Assembly (NCBI RefSeq): GCF_032854445.1
Contig: NC_088298.1
Coordinates: forward strand, 9,351,504-9,415,503
Source: Liolophura sinensis
Lineage: Eukaryota; Mollusca; Polyplacophora; Chitonida; Chitonidae
Length of the DNA: 64,000 bases
Direction of reading: 5' to 3'
The translations under genes were made by a program, and so were the position numbers. Positions 23,750-35,872 of this stretch are shown one piece after another. Numbering within the stretch: position 1 is the stretch's first letter; each line of letters opens with the position of its first letter. The notes under the pieces were generated by a model, which made no database searches, was not told the origin of the DNA, and worked only from the letters and a program-made list of their open reading frames with translations.

Positions 23750-24115
23750 TGAGTGAGTGAGTGCTTGGGGTTTAACGTCGTACTCAACAATTTTTCAGTC
23801 ATATGACGACGAAGGAATCCTTAGGGTGCATGTACGTGTAATGTGCCTCCTTGTTGCAGGACGGATTTCCACTGCTCTTTTATTTAGTGCTGCTTCACTG
23901 AGACGACTTACCGAAGGCAAGTAAGCCGCCACGCCCGAGCCATTATACTGATACGGGTCAACTACGGGTCAAGCACTATCCCCTTCATGCTGAACGCCAA
24001 ACGAGGAAGATACAAGTTCCTCTTTTAAAGTGTTAAGTGTGACTCGATCAAGGATTGATCCTGGATCTACCGGTCCCGAAGCGGACGCTCTACCAACTGT
24101 GTCACCGGGGCGGTC
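23750..24115 (-). mobile_element. SINE-B, full length, with target duplication
   Basis: On the minus strand the head reads acacagttggtagagcgtcc (A-box-like) with a B-box-like ggatcaatcc downstream, both typical of a tRNA ancestor. The body contains ctcagtgaagcagcac. The 3' domain gtcatatgactgaaaaattg and ttaaaccccaagcac end in (TCAC)n. Flanking ctccaaattaag occurs at 23738-23749 and 24116-24127: a perfect 12-bp target-site duplication. Confidence 0.94.
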
Positions 24116-24127
24116 CTCCAAATTAAG

Positions 24128-24641
24128 GATTTGCATGCCTTAATCCAGTTCTCAATGGTGGCATGTATGAGCTGAGGCTCTAAGTATAGAGGTTTCTGGA
24201 GCCGTTTAACAACTTAATTATCATAACACTTAGTTCTTGGTACTGGAAGTGGAAATTTTGACTCATTTATCTTAAGATACCACGAAGTACAACATTGTCA
24301 AAATTCTGATTTCTAGAGGACACAAAAATTGAATTAATTTTTTAAAAGTTAAGTCAAAAAGTTAATGAAGTGAAAATTTGAAATGTGAGTGAACTAAACA
24401 CTTCCATTTAGACTATATATACAAGTTAAAACTGTGAGAACTTAAAAATTATTATTAAGAGAAATACGATAAAATATGATCTTCTCCAACCATAAATTAT
24501 GTATTGTATCAAACTTTTAAATTTTAACCTATCATTCTAATTTAAAACACTTTAAAACAATTTCATCAAATCAGTTGATGGTAATAATGTGCAACAGTAA
24601 ATTACTCCAGTTTACGCTACCTGTAAATCTAACCTCAGCCA
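24128..24641. other. Unannotated AT-rich spacer
   Basis: Very AT-rich, nothing recognised. Confidence 0.5.
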
Positions 24642-24697
24642 AATAAGTGAAAAATTCTAGAGTATGGTGTTTTAAGTGCCAATCAAAAAAAATAATA
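24642..24697 (+). mobile_element. SINE-A 3'-end fragment
   Basis: aataagtgaaaaattctaga then gtgccaatcaaaaaa. A short diverged 3' end. Confidence 0.55.
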
Positions 24698-25345
24698 ATA
24701 CAGTAGCCAATTGTGTTATTGGTGAAGAAGTGTTATAGAATCACAGCTTCAACCTTGACCTTTATCGCGCTGCTAACACATGGCTAGCCAGAGTTTGTAA
24801 ACTGGTCAACATGTCAAAAAAAAAAAAATTTTAATAATAAAAAAATTAATAATACATTATGTATACACTGTCCTAAGCGTCAGTCAGTAGTGGGAAATAA
24901 AAAAATGTCGAAGGGGCCCGTAAAATGACGTGAAACAGGGCATAATTACTTACTGACTCAAACAAATTCAGACAATGTGCTGTGGTTGTGTGCGTCACAC
25001 GGATGCATTGGATCAATGTCATGTAAGCAGTTTTCTGGGGAAAAGCAGAGGGGGGAAAAATGCTGACATATAAAAAAAAAAAATAAAAAAAGCAATGGGA
25101 AATAAAGTATGAAAGAGGGCTACCTCAATTACATGCTATTGTTGACTTAACAATTCAGCTGACCAAATGAGCGTGTACGTCACACACTCTTAATGCTGCA
25201 CGAACCGATTATTGAGTTCAACCAGAGGAAGCAGAGACAAGCAGAGATCCTGAATGATCATCCAAAATTAGAAACCCTCTTGTCTCTGTCGTGAAAAAGA
25301 GTGTTGCTATCTAGTTTGGCTGCACGGAGTGTCTATATTTGGTTG
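24698..25345. other. Unannotated spacer
   Basis: A-rich runs at 24818-24845 and 25070-25090. No gene recognised. Confidence 0.5.
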
Positions 25346-25458
25346 AAACCTGCAGATGGTCGTGGGATTCCTGGTTTACTCCCACCATCATGCTGGCAGC
25401 GCACAAAAGTAAGCATTCTTGACTGTAGCATAAAACACCAATCAAATAAATAAATATT
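25346..25458 (+). mobile_element. SINE-A 3' half
   Basis: cctgcagatggtcgtgggat, then tactcccaccatcatgctgg and the 3' end with (AAAT)n. 5'-truncated and diverged. Confidence 0.78.
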
Positions 25459-25485
25459 TGCTTTGGTGCTCATGGTGTTCATATT

Positions 25486-26108
25486 TGGTTATGTGCACTG
25501 TGTGTGTACACGTTGTCCATATTTGGTTGGGTTAGGTGTCCATGCCTACTTGGTGTCTACATTTGTTTGGGTGCACTAGATGTCCGTGTTTGGTTGGCTG
25601 CCTGCAGTTGGTGTCCATGTATATTTGGTTGCGTGTACTTGGTGTCTATATTTGGTTGCGTGCACCTGGTGTTTTATATTTGTTTGGGTGCACTAGGTGT
25701 TCATGTTTGGTTGGCTGCGTGCACTGGGTGTCCATGTATATTTGGTCGCATGCACTTGGTGTCTATATTTCTTTGGGTGCACTAGGTGTCCATGTTTGGT
25801 TGGCTACGTGCACTGGGCGTCCATGTATATTTGGTTGCGTGTACTTGGTGTCCATATTTGGTTGCATGCACTAGGCGTGCATATTTGGTTGGCTGCGTGC
25901 ACTGGGCGTCCATGTATATTTGGTTGCGTGTAATTGGTGTCTATACTTGGTTACATGCACTTGGTGTCTATGTTTCTTTGGGTGCACTAGGTGTCCATGT
26001 TTGGTTGCGTGCACTTGGTGTCCATGTTTGGTTGTGTGCACTTGGTGTCTATATTTGTTTGGGTGCACTGTGTGTCCATGTTTGGTTGCAGTAGGTGTCC
26101 CTATTTGG
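25486..26108. repeat. Irregular 27-35-bp tandem repeat
   Basis: Units built on gtgcactaggtgtccatgtt + tggttg with variable spacers (ctgc, tata). Interleaved long and short forms keep several plus-strand frames open (69-112 codons of repeats rich in W, C, L and V). Not a gene. Confidence 0.9.
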
Positions 26109-27009
26109 TTTGGGTATGGTACCATCTGAACAAAAGCTGCCTTAATTCCACAGTCAATATTCCATAATCTTGAATTAATTGTCAGATGAATGTTGAAACA
26201 AAAACTATCTTGTACTATACACCCACTTCTCACAGAAATTTTTACCTGGATGCTTTAGGCATATACTGCTAGCAAAATGTGAGGACAAAAATGAAATTTA
26301 CGAAGCTAATATCTCAGTTTCAAGAAAATTTGCTTAAAAATGACACAATGAAATTTTCTTACAAGTGACATTAACCTTGTGTCAAATATTGAATGCCAAA
26401 TTAAATGAAGTTATCCCAGAGATTTTTTTGCCAAAAAAAAAATTCATATTCACCAATCAAGTGAAATTTTCTGTATTTACAAAGGATAGCTCAATTATCA
26501 ATGATTTTCAGAAAATATCACATGTAATTCAACCATTTAAAGTGCTAAAATAATTCTAAAATTTGAAGTAGCTATAAAACAGTATGAAATTTTATGAATT
26601 ATTACCGATGTTGAATGGCAACACCTCTACAAGAGGCAGATATTTTGTGAAAGGTAATTATTTGGGCTGTTCTAAAATAATAGAAAAATTTGATTGGAAT
26701 TGTGCTGATAGATTTTTTGCCAAAAATAATTAAATAATTAATAAAAAAATTAATTAAAAAATAATCTTTATTTGTGTTTTCTTAGAATTCATTTTCTAGT
26801 CTGATCAGCTAGGCTACCTCATTGGAGCAGTCATTTAAACACACTCAGCAAATTAATAGAATAGCCAGAAAATATAGTGTGTTGTGTTAATTTCTCTCTA
26901 TTGATTACCTCTATTATAAAAATGCTTCATTAATTTCTGCCAAGACATGCATAAGCAAAATTCCTGAGAAAGAGAACTAAATGAAGTTCTGAAAAGGTCT
27001 GCTTGACAT
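26109..27009. other. Unannotated AT-rich spacer
   Basis: Strongly AT-rich. No repeat family or gene recognised. Confidence 0.5.
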
Positions 27010-27141
27010 ATATTTATTTGCATGGAGTTTTACGCCGTACTCAAGAACATTTCACTGATATGACGGCAGCCAGCGTTGTTGCGGGAAAAAACCTGGCAGT
27101 GTCTAGGGGAAAAATACCACCATCCACAGGTTTCTGCAGAC
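27010..27141 (-). mobile_element. SINE-A 3' half
   Basis: ttttacgccgtactcaagaa, then cagccagcgttgttgcggga and accatccacaggttt. Head absent. Confidence 0.78.
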
Positions 27142-27891
27142 ATAATGTGCTTTTAGATTGCATTTGTTCCCCTGAGGCACTAAAACTGCAGAGCGTGATC
27201 AAAAGCACGCCTTATGGCCTGGATGATCAACATCAGTGTGTCCATTCATACCTGATATCAGGCATGTGTTACACCAGCCATATGTCATCACTGACATGTG
27301 CAATGTGACACTGACGACGACTGTACCTGCACGTCAGAGCTTCCTCGATGATGTCATGGATGTTACCAATTCGGAATCCATGAGGCGGGTTAACACACTT
27401 CTAACATTTTCTGGGACAAGTGATTAAATCATGACACAGATTTTGTCTTCAGATGATTCCCATTATATATTTATTATATATTTATAAATTATATTCTCAT
27501 TTCGTTATAGCAATAATTAGCACTTAGTACGGCAACACTAATTACTTCTTAAGGCACAGCATTACTAAGTGCGACTTATATAAGTACATGTATTTTCTTG
27601 TTTATGTGGTATGTTTGAATGTAAACTAATTTTAATTTCTGGAGCCTAAAACAAATATATTCAAATCATTTTTATGAACAATCTTTGGGTTTTAACTATT
27701 ACTTATAGTTTAATTATCTTACTTGATAAATATACACACTATATAGGGTTTAGCAGCAGATGTGTGAAAGGGTGCTCCATGAGTACTGCTGTTCACATAA
27801 ACTCACAGAAAATGGCACAGAGAGCTAGGTAATAGAGCAGTGTTAACTAGCACAACTGAAATGAGAAATTCTTTAATGAAGCAATAACTAA
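27142..27891. other. Unannotated spacer
   Basis: First 280 bp are less AT-rich (ORF of 101 codons at 27003-27308 begins in the SINE and is not credible). The rest is AT-rich. Confidence 0.5.
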
Positions 27892-27981
27892 CAATCAAAT
27901 AAATAAATAAATAAATACATAAATAAATGAATACATAAATAAATGAATAAATACATAAATAAATGAATACATAAATAAACG
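27892..27981. repeat. (AAAT/ACAT)n simple repeat
   Basis: Runs of aaataaataaatacataaat. May be an expanded SINE-A tail (preceded by aacaatcaaat). Confidence 0.85.
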
Positions 27982-29067
27982 CAATTCCCTCTGAATTCTC
28001 CTGAATATATAATGTATGGGGTATAAAAGAGCAGACACTTGTCAATAGGCTTGTGCTATGGGTCTCCTGAAAAATGTGGTAGATATTCAATGATTATGAT
28101 CATAGCAACCAGGATATACATTTTCGGACACTGTCAGATAATAGTACCTGGCAGGCGAGCCCCCCAGGTAGAGAGCCTCATATCAGGCTGGCCACTTTCA
28201 TTCATGTACAGCCTGAGAGGCCAGTGAATGGAGTGTGTGTATATATATGTCGCCTTGCCTGGCTACTTTTGGCCCAGTTGAGAATAGAAGCAAAGGATTC
28301 TATTGCACTTAATGATAGACAGCCTCATATATCAGGCAGCTAGTCTGTCTGAGACCATACCATGGGGCCAGGGTTTAACCCTAGGGGACTTGCCCTGGTG
28401 CTAAGGGCCAGTGGGTGCAAAGGGACAGGCAGGAGGTGGAAGGTGGGGGATAGGGTCCAACTAGGCCGGTCTGGCCTCAATTCCAGCGCTCCGCCATGGC
28501 AGCCTATAAATAGCTGGCCCATATTTAGCCTGCTATCGATTCTCCTACTTCAGTGGAGATCGGGACTAGAGAAATGATTGCAGAAGCATCTGCTTGCGTC
28601 ACCTCGCCTTGGAGTGACGCAGTACGCCGATTCAGTCTTTACATAGTAAAACGGTGAGACGAAAGAGGTAGCATGGACGGCCGAGGGATTTTCACAGGGG
28701 TTTTTCTAACGGGCGGAACAATGCTAGGCAATGGCCTCGTTTTTCTCGGTACAAATGATTCTGACGTAGACCCGCCGAGACAAATGCCCGTCACTTTTCA
28801 CGAACGTCAGCTAAGCGCTAAAGGCAAGCAAACTTTGAACACTCGCTGCTAACAATGCTTATCAATGAGACCATGCATTATTTGTGGCCCAACACAGAAT
28901 GCATGGATAATATACTTCCTCTCTCACAATATACACATGTAATTAGCCACTCTTCCCCTGCTGGATTCAGGTTGATATATCATATATACACTACTACTGT
29001 CATCAAATGCCTGACTTTTTTTATAATAATGGTTTAAAAAATACACACACATATATTTGTTAAAATC
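27982..29067. other. Spacer with GC-richer patch and TATA-like motif
   Basis: 28340-28640 is richer in G and C, and 28504-28511 reads cctataaatagc, a TATA-like site followed 50-120 bp on by no clear coding exon. A promoter is possible but unsupported. The rest shows nothing. Confidence 0.3.
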
Positions 29068-29068
29068 A

Positions 29069-29159
<91 letters not shown>
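29068..29159. repeat. (AT)n microsatellite
   Basis: About 45 AT dinucleotides with one gt interruption near 29097. Prone to length variation and cruciform formation. Confidence 0.97.
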
Positions 29160-29161
<2 letters not shown>

Positions 29162-29164
29162 TTT

Positions 29165-29380
29165 ATTCAATTGATTATTGTTTAACATTTAGCCAGTTAC
29201 CATGGTTACTGGTGAGCTTTCCCGGCAATGTGTGAGATATAAGTGGCCTTCTGAGAGTGTTTCCCACTGTTCATTGTCACCAGTTAAGGCTCCACAGTAA
29301 GAGCAAGGAATCTACAAAATCCAAATTCCAAGGATAGGAATGAACCTGCAACTCATTGTCAAAGGTTGCCTTCCATATAC
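29165..29380 (-). mobile_element. Possible SINE-D remnant
   Basis: The minus strand has gcaggttcattcctatcctt (B-box-like ggttcattcc) and ttttgtagattccttgctct, resembling the repeat at 7816-7976. The right end of this element was not defined. Confidence 0.35.
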
Positions 29381-29572
29381 AAAAATACAAAAAAGGCAAA
29401 TTTAATATCTACTGAACATAAACAATTCCCTAAAATAACTTTGGTTGGAGTAAATATTCTCAATTATAGTCATGGAACTTATTAGGAAAGTTTCTTTAAA
29501 AAGTATCCATACATTAAACTTCGCTGATAATGTGAAATCATTTTAATCAAAATACATGTAGCCTGTATAACC

Positions 29573-30025
29573 TTCGCTCAGCTGATATGGCCTCCACTCA
29601 GCTGATATGACCTCCACTCAGCTGATATGACCTCCACTCAGCTGATATGACCTTCACTTAGTTGATATGACCTCAAATATGACCTTTACTCAGCTGAGAT
29701 CACCTCTACCCTCTATGATCTCTACTCAATGTCAAGTTAATAGCGAACAGATCAGCTGATATGACCTCTACTCAGGTAATATGACCTCTATCCAGCTGCT
29801 GATATGACCTCCACTCAGTGGATATGACCTCAACTCAACAGATATGACCACTCAGCTGATATGACCCGATTCAGCTGATATGACCTCCATTCAGCTGATA
29901 TAACCTCCAGACAAGTGATATGACCTCCACTCAGTTGATATGACTAAACTCAGCTATCCATCTGTTATGACCTATACTCAGTCAATGTTAAGTTAACAAC
30001 AAATAGTTCAACTGATATGACGTCT
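29573..30025. repeat. 20-bp degenerate tandem repeat
   Basis: Units of ctcagctgatatgacctcca, nearly perfect at 29575-29660 and diverged with insertions to 30025. It ends next to the 3' end of the transposase remnant. Confidence 0.85.
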
Positions 30026-30034
30026 ACTCAAACT

Positions 30035-31690
30035 TATGACGTTTGTCATTAATATTAGGGTCATGGCTAACGCTGGCTATAATGTCTTCATCCGTCAAAA
30101 CATTTGTCGTTGGGATCATCTCTTTCACTGACTCCTATTCCAGAATGTTTTCAGCTGCAATGTCAGCAAAGCCCGCCTGACGATTCCTCTAACAGTTTCT
30201 GAAAGAGCTGTCAGTCACTTTCAGTTAAGTCAACTGGAGTGAATCCTGCAAAATCATCGTCACTGTCTTCCATATCGCTGCTACAGGTGCAGGCACCTGC
30301 TCAGGATCATCAAAGGCTGCTCCTGAAGCCTTTTTCCAATAGCCTTCGATACACTGTGACCGCTTTCCAAGCGCTGTTCACAATGTTAAAATCACATCCT
30401 TTAAGTTTCAATGTCTTCAGAAAGTCTGTAATATTTAAATCACTTTATTACAGAATGGATTAGATTGCTTCTTTAGTTTTGCTTGAAGGTTGTAATAACT
30501 CCCTGATCAAGCGACTGAATTTCGGCAGTCGTGTTTTTAAGCAGATACCCAACACAGATCTTCTCGTCACGTGCCTTCAGACTTCCAGCAGGTGGGTGGG
30601 CACGGCACTGGTCCAGGGTCAAAATAGCTTTTTGCTCTAGCCCCTTTCTCCGCATGTACTGTTGCTAAGCAGGGACAAATTCGTGGAAAAACCACCTTTC
30701 CAAAATACTTTCGATCATCCATGCTTTGGAGGTGTGCATATAGGACACTGGTAGGATATTCATATTTACACGCTTAAAACACCGTGGTGTCTTAAACTTT
30801 CCAATACACAGTGGTTTGAATTTGTGATTGCCAGTCTTATTTATGAAAAAAAGAACTGCCACACGACACAATTTCTTTGTATCCCTCCTTTTGATTCTCT
30901 TCATTTTTCATGGCAAGGGTCTTGTCTGGCAAAAGTTTGTAAAACAGTCCTGTTTCGTCACAGCTGTAAATCTGTCGTTCAGTGTACCCACTCTCCGTTA
31001 TGACAGACCTGAATTTCTCTGCCACAGAGTCAGCAGCATCGATATCAGATGACCTCTGGCACGGTTATCTGGGAGATATCCTGTCTCTTCTGGAAGCGAT
31101 ACAGAAATCCTCAAACAGCTTTAATTCCTTTTCCCCATTTAAATTTAAATTGAATTTGTCATTGTACCAGAGCATTGTACCAGAGATGGGTAACTTTTGC
31201 TCTCTCCTCTGAGCAAACCATGTGAACAGAGCGGTGTCTAAGGCCGGATCCTGAGCTAATGTGAACAGAGCGGTGTCTAAGGCCAGATCCTGAGCTAATG
31301 TGAACAGAAACGGTGTATAAAGCTGGATCCTGAGCTAACATGAACACAGCGGTGTCTTAGGCTGGATCCTGAGCTAACGTGAACAGAGCAGTGTCTTAGG
31401 CTGGATCCTGAGCTAACGTGAACAGAGCAGTGTCTAAGGCTGGATCCTGAGCTAACGTGAACAGAGCAGTGTCTAAGGCTGGATCCCGAGCTAACGTGAA
31501 CAGAGTAGTGTCTCAGGCTGGATCCTGAGCTAACTATGCACGTTTTCTCCGCAGACCGTCACAACCAGCACCCTCATCAGCAAACTGTCGAAGTTTCCCC
31601 TCTGATTTAATCCAACCTTGCAGGTTTCAGGATACTTTTGGCCTGGCTTTAAATCTCGCGTTGCAACAAGTTGCGTAATAATGAGGGAGA
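30035..31690 (-). mobile_element. Tigger/pogo-type transposase, broken
   Basis: DDE-type transposase of the pogo/Tigger (CENP-B-like) class. Reading down the minus strand: a basic N-terminal stretch near 31540-31620 (KLRQFADEG, LRRKRA); a CENP-B-like HTH segment just below 31250 (WFAQRR) preceded by an expanded 39-bp repeat; the first catalytic Asp in CDETGLFYK (about 30960); KPLCIG and NMNILPVSYMHTSKAW (30720-30810); the second Asp in LTLDQCRAHP, where the family usually has DN; and the third in SLDQGVITTFKQ (about 30480). Breaks: a TAG stop at about 30665, a frameshift near 30895, another near 31600, and a stop just before the repeat. Inactive. Confidence 0.9.
31211..31535 (-). repeat. 39-bp in-frame tandem expansion inside the transposase
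   Basis: About 8 copies of a unit that on the minus strand encodes the 13 residues LAQDPALDTALFT, the segment leading into the HTH motif WFAQRR. Copies differ by a few bases (gccagatcc/gctggatcc). Because 39 is 13 codons, the growth kept the reading frame, though later mutations added breaks. Confidence 0.9.
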
Positions 31691-32274
31691 GGTGTACGAA
31701 AATATTTTTGTTGGTGTTCAAAATTCATTAAGCTAGGAAATACAAAATGTTCTTTAGATGCTCTTTAAGCATTCAATGTCACAAGGAATCATCTGAAAGT
31801 ATACAAACTTTTCGGTTTGTGACAGACAACTCCAAAGAGTCAGCCTGAATAACGTATAACGTAAGAACTGAACATAAATTGCTAGTGACACTGAAAGTGG
31901 AGGGGTCATCATATATAGAGCATAATGTCTCCAGCACTTTAATATCATACTGTCCTGGACATTTGTCCACATGAGACATAATACTACAAGGTTAATTCTA
32001 TGGCTTATGAATCAATGAAACCCTTCAATTGTACAGATCAAACAAACTTCAAAAGGAGCTTGAAGAATGAGAACTAGAATTTCTGAAGAGTGGGCAAGAA
32101 AAATAAGTTTTGAAAATATTCATACTATAAGAGTACAGCTGAATGGGCATTGTGTACATCAGTGCAAAAGCGACCCAGTTCAAAAATAACCTTTGATATG
32201 AATTCTGATAGGTTTGGAAATAAAAATCAATTAGGAGAGCTTCACATACAAAATAGAGAATATACCAGGCCGCA
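31691..32274. other. Unannotated spacer
   Basis: Nothing recognised; ORFs of 63-72 codons on the minus strand look like chance. Confidence 0.45.
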
Positions 32275-32473
32275 GGATCTTGAAACGACTTAAGTCAAAA
32301 TTTCAAACCGCTTTAAAATTGATGTTTCTTATGTTACAAGTTCAAGCCTTTGCTTGACAACATAACTTCTGGGTAAGTTATTGTACAACAAATTTCAGCT
32401 AAACTAACAGAAATAAATATACCAAATTTAATGGCTGAAGTCTGACTTAAGTCCAAGACAGTTTTGTGATCCT
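32275..32473. mobile_element. TIR group 2 element
   Basis: Left ggatcttgaaacgacttaag + tcaaaatttcaaacc, right gacttaagtccaagacagtt + ttgtgatcc. The ends are inverted copies with gaps. About 200 bp and noncoding. Related to 14.1 and 53.9 kb. Confidence 0.6.
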
Positions 32474-33170
32474 GGGGACCACTTGGACAGGAATCTGATA
32501 TTCATCATGACTCCTGTAAACCAAAGCTAGCATCTATCCGCTTGGATTCCCATAAAAAAAAAAAACACATCCAAAAAAAGAACACCCATACTTTATCATA
32601 ACAAAATATACATCGTTTCACACTATTTTAATATAAAGTTACATATAATGTACATGGAATCTTCAAATTTTCCTTGCTTTGCATTACAACTTATGTAGCG
32701 ACTACTTTAGATTTTGACTCTAGACTTATATTCCTGTAAAGCAAATCTACCGAAATCCTCTTAGAAACTGCGAAAGAAATCACCGTAAAACAACAGTTAA
32801 AACTGGTTTGGCCCTATACTAACAGCCCATCAACCCAGCACAGGCTGGATTTGAAACCCACAACTCGTTAAAAGCCATTTCAGGGAGGTTCCATACAGGG
32901 CATGTAGATGGCTGAAATCAGCAGAGTGTACATCACAGCTGGGAGATGGCCGACTTATCACAGCATAAAACATCAATCAGATCAGCTGTGGAAAATATGA
33001 CAAGACTTACAACGACAATGACAAAAAGGAGAGGGACTTCTTTCACAATACTCCTTAAATCAATTTTTTGTAACTTTTCTCATCGCCTTAGGGCACATAC
33101 TATCACATCGACAACATCTTTTACAAAAAAAGCTCTGAGAGATATATCTTATAAAGTTTTGTTTAAGTGG
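32474..33170. other. Unannotated spacer
   Basis: AT-rich. A possible SINE-A-like end at 32958-32980 (agcataaaacatcaatcaga). Otherwise nothing seen. Confidence 0.45.
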
Positions 33171-33184
33171 CCCAAGAGCTATCA

Positions 33185-33413
33185 CATTTGATTGGTGTTT
33201 TACGCTATACTCAAGAATTTTTCATTCCTACAATGGCAGCCAGTATTATGGTAGGAGAAAACAGAGCAGAGCCTGGGAAAACCCACGACCATCAGCAGGT
33301 TGCTTTCCACAAAGGGCAGGAGAGGAAGCCAGCATGAGCTGCAATCGCATTGGTGAGAAGCACTTGGGTCATTGGGCCCTGCTGGCGTACTAACCCCCTT
33401 GGCCGCGGAGGCC
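33185..33413 (-). mobile_element. SINE-A with perfect target duplication
   Basis: Tailless 3' end, middle and head (ggccgcggaggccc at the 5' end). cccaagagctatca flanks it at 33171-33184 and 33414-33427 (14 bp, the first Cs are ambiguous). Small internal deletions around 33300 and 33340. Confidence 0.93.
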
Positions 33414-33427
33414 CCCAAGAGCTATCA

Positions 33428-34403
33428 TAAAACATGTAGTCATCTAAGGTAGTTAAAATTAAGCCTGAGCTATCCCCCACCCCTTCCCTCTGTCCCCCCT
33501 GTGGTGTTCACATTCAACCTTTCCATACATACTGGTTAGTCACTTTTTAATTGAATATGACGATGCGTCTAACCGTTTCAATACACAGCTTTGAAACTCA
33601 GTCACTTTGTCCAATTGTTCAAAGGTTTATCTTAGTTCTTGAGTCAACATTTAAAAAGAAAAAACATGCATATTGCACTAGCTTTGTGAAGATATAGCAT
33701 GCAATTGATGAACCTCGAAAAGGTGACTTATAAATACTGTAGTTATTATTGGTTGATTGATTGGTGTTACTCCACTCAGCAATTTGTTCCTCCTGCACCA
33801 GGAACCATATTATCTGTCCCAGGCTAATAATATGCTTGGCTATCATATCTTCACTAAAACATGTGTATATGTTTGATATTCAAAATGAAAAAGACTTCCA
33901 ATGCTAGGCGACACCAACACTAAAAAATCAAAAAAGCCGAGTAAACATAAAATTGAAAATCCACCTTTAATATTTGTCTGATCTTCATGTTTTTTGTGAT
34001 TTTCCCGTTTTTCATGGCGTTCTGATTGTGTAAATGTGTCTTCAAATTAACGGGAACAACTGCTGGTGCAGTTCACGTTTCCCACATAAACAATTTAGAG
34101 TGGTTTTTCCATTTAATTTTTTTTTGGGTAAAAATCTTCGTCCTCGGACCTTGAAAAAAGATTCATTCCGCCCATAACACAGAAATTTTAACTGGTGTAA
34201 CCGTGAAGCCAAAATGAATTGATTATGCTTGACATGTTTACATACGTCAGTCAACTCAGCAAACAGCTGGGAGCTAGCAATCAAAGGGCCACGTATGCTT
34301 ATGTTACATGCTAATAAATACGTAAATAAATCTATATCCGGACGTAAATAAGCAACAAAAGTTTGTGCGTAGGATTAAGTCTCCATAAAGTCAACATCCA
34401 TAT
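33428..34403. other. Unannotated spacer
   Basis: No gene or named repeat; a stretch like the SINE-A 3' end (gattgattggtgttactcca) at 33753-33772. ORFs are short. Confidence 0.45.
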
Positions 34404-34766
34404 ATGCTCAGATACGACAGGTGCTATACAATGTCCACGTCTCAAAGACAAAGATACATATACAGGCGAACTAGTGAAGAGGCGACAGTTATATTATCTC
34501 CTGTTCTAGCCACACAGGCATTTGTACTGAGCGTCAGCACGAGAATTACCAGTGACAATGACGTCCTTACAATTAGGGAAAACGGTCCTTTTATTGGGAG
34601 GAAAGATTTCATTGGCCACCCTGACGTCATACAGGAGCTTTCTTGGAAGCTTAAAATGGAGTTTAGTCCCGTCTCGAGACCGTATAATATCGCCGATGCG
34701 ATAAGGTTTCACGAAGGGCTTGCATTCAAAGTCGTAAGAGGAGTCACATATGAGAGACTACTTTAG
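34404..34766 (+). CDS. Hypothetical 120-codon ORF, unexplained
   Basis: Non-repetitive ORF with mixed composition (contains TSDNDVLTIRENGPFIGRKD and SRPYNIADAIRFHEGL). No family recognised. The opposite strand also has open frames here; one, from about 34610 downward, starts MKSFLPIKGPF and has a hydrophobic run LSLVILVLTLSTNACVA that looks like a signal peptide with a cleavage-like AXA end. So either strand, or neither, could be coding. Confidence 0.25.
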   Translation: MLRYDRCYTMSTSQRQRYIYRRTSEEATVILSPVLATQAFVLSVSTRITSDNDVLTIRENGPFIGRKDFIGHPDVIQELSWKLKMEFSPVSRPYNIADAIRFHEGLAFKVVRGVTYERLL

Positions 34767-35872
34767 TTAACAAGCTCTAATAACAAGACAAACAGAAAAA
34801 AACCCATCAAAAAGCTGATGGTAAACGCGAGAGAGCATCGCTTGCGGCTTGGGGCTAGAGGAATGCTGGCTACGCTCAACGCTAGAAACAATGACGCTAA
34901 TTATGGGTGTAAAGAAATTCACTGTCCATGACGAACAGTTTATTAACCAATAAAATAGCCTACAACACTTCATTTTGGCTTTCTAAGGAAGAAATCACCC
35001 ACTGAAGTGTTGTCACTGAATGGCTTCCTCAAACGTCAATTAATCTGTATTGTCGGATATAATTCCCGAAAGCAGAAAGCTCCGAGAACCAATGATTCAT
35101 GACAACATCTGAATGTAAGACAGAATCAGCAGGCACTTTGCGGCATTTTGTATTCACAGGCTTTATAAAGACAGAAAAAAATAAATAAATAAATAAGGTC
35201 ACAATTAAATTTAAACATTCAAAGCTGTCTGTTAAAATTCATTTATTTCATGTTTTTCATCTAAATCTTTAGATGCATGCGATTGTGACATTTATTTAAT
35301 AGGGGGCAAATCTCAAAACAAAAAACTAATTACCTAATATATTAATACATACTTTTTCCATTATCATGATATAATTGCATATTTTCTGGATTTGAAGAGA
35401 AGATCAGCTGGCCAATGACTCACCAACGCTAACGGCCGGATCTAGAATATTGAAATAAAATACCAACTTCTAGGGCCTGTAGGTCTCTGAAGTCTAAAAC
35501 TTCTATCTTACTTACAAATCAAAATATTTGAAGCGAATACTCCAATGTGTCGGAAATTATACCATCGCAGCACACAATGAGCGGTCAGAATTTGATCCCC
35601 TTGATGTACATCTCTAAGAGATTAATTTGGATAACGTGGCCAATGTAGCACTCAGACTACAACTGGCCATTGTTTTGCCGGTCACTCTTGCATCCCCAAA
35701 CAACTACACAGGAGCTAAACAGACAATGGAAAACTATACCTTATGTAGTCTGCCCATATATATATACGTCTTATTGGAACATTGCATGAGGTTGTTGCTA
35801 ATTTATATGACCGTGAAACAGTATAAAATAAATCTATATTCCTTTGAAACAACCATGTCAACAGCCCCACAC
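34767..35872. other. Unannotated spacer
   Basis: No gene or repeat family recognised apart from short aaat runs at 35178-35197. Confidence 0.45.

Noticed and set aside
25504-26233. ORFs of up to 120 codons rich in W, C and L (plus) or H and K (minus)
   Set aside because: Products of the GT-rich tandem repeat.
28504-28511. TATA-box promoter of a host gene
   Set aside because: The motif exists, but no downstream exon or ORF supports it.
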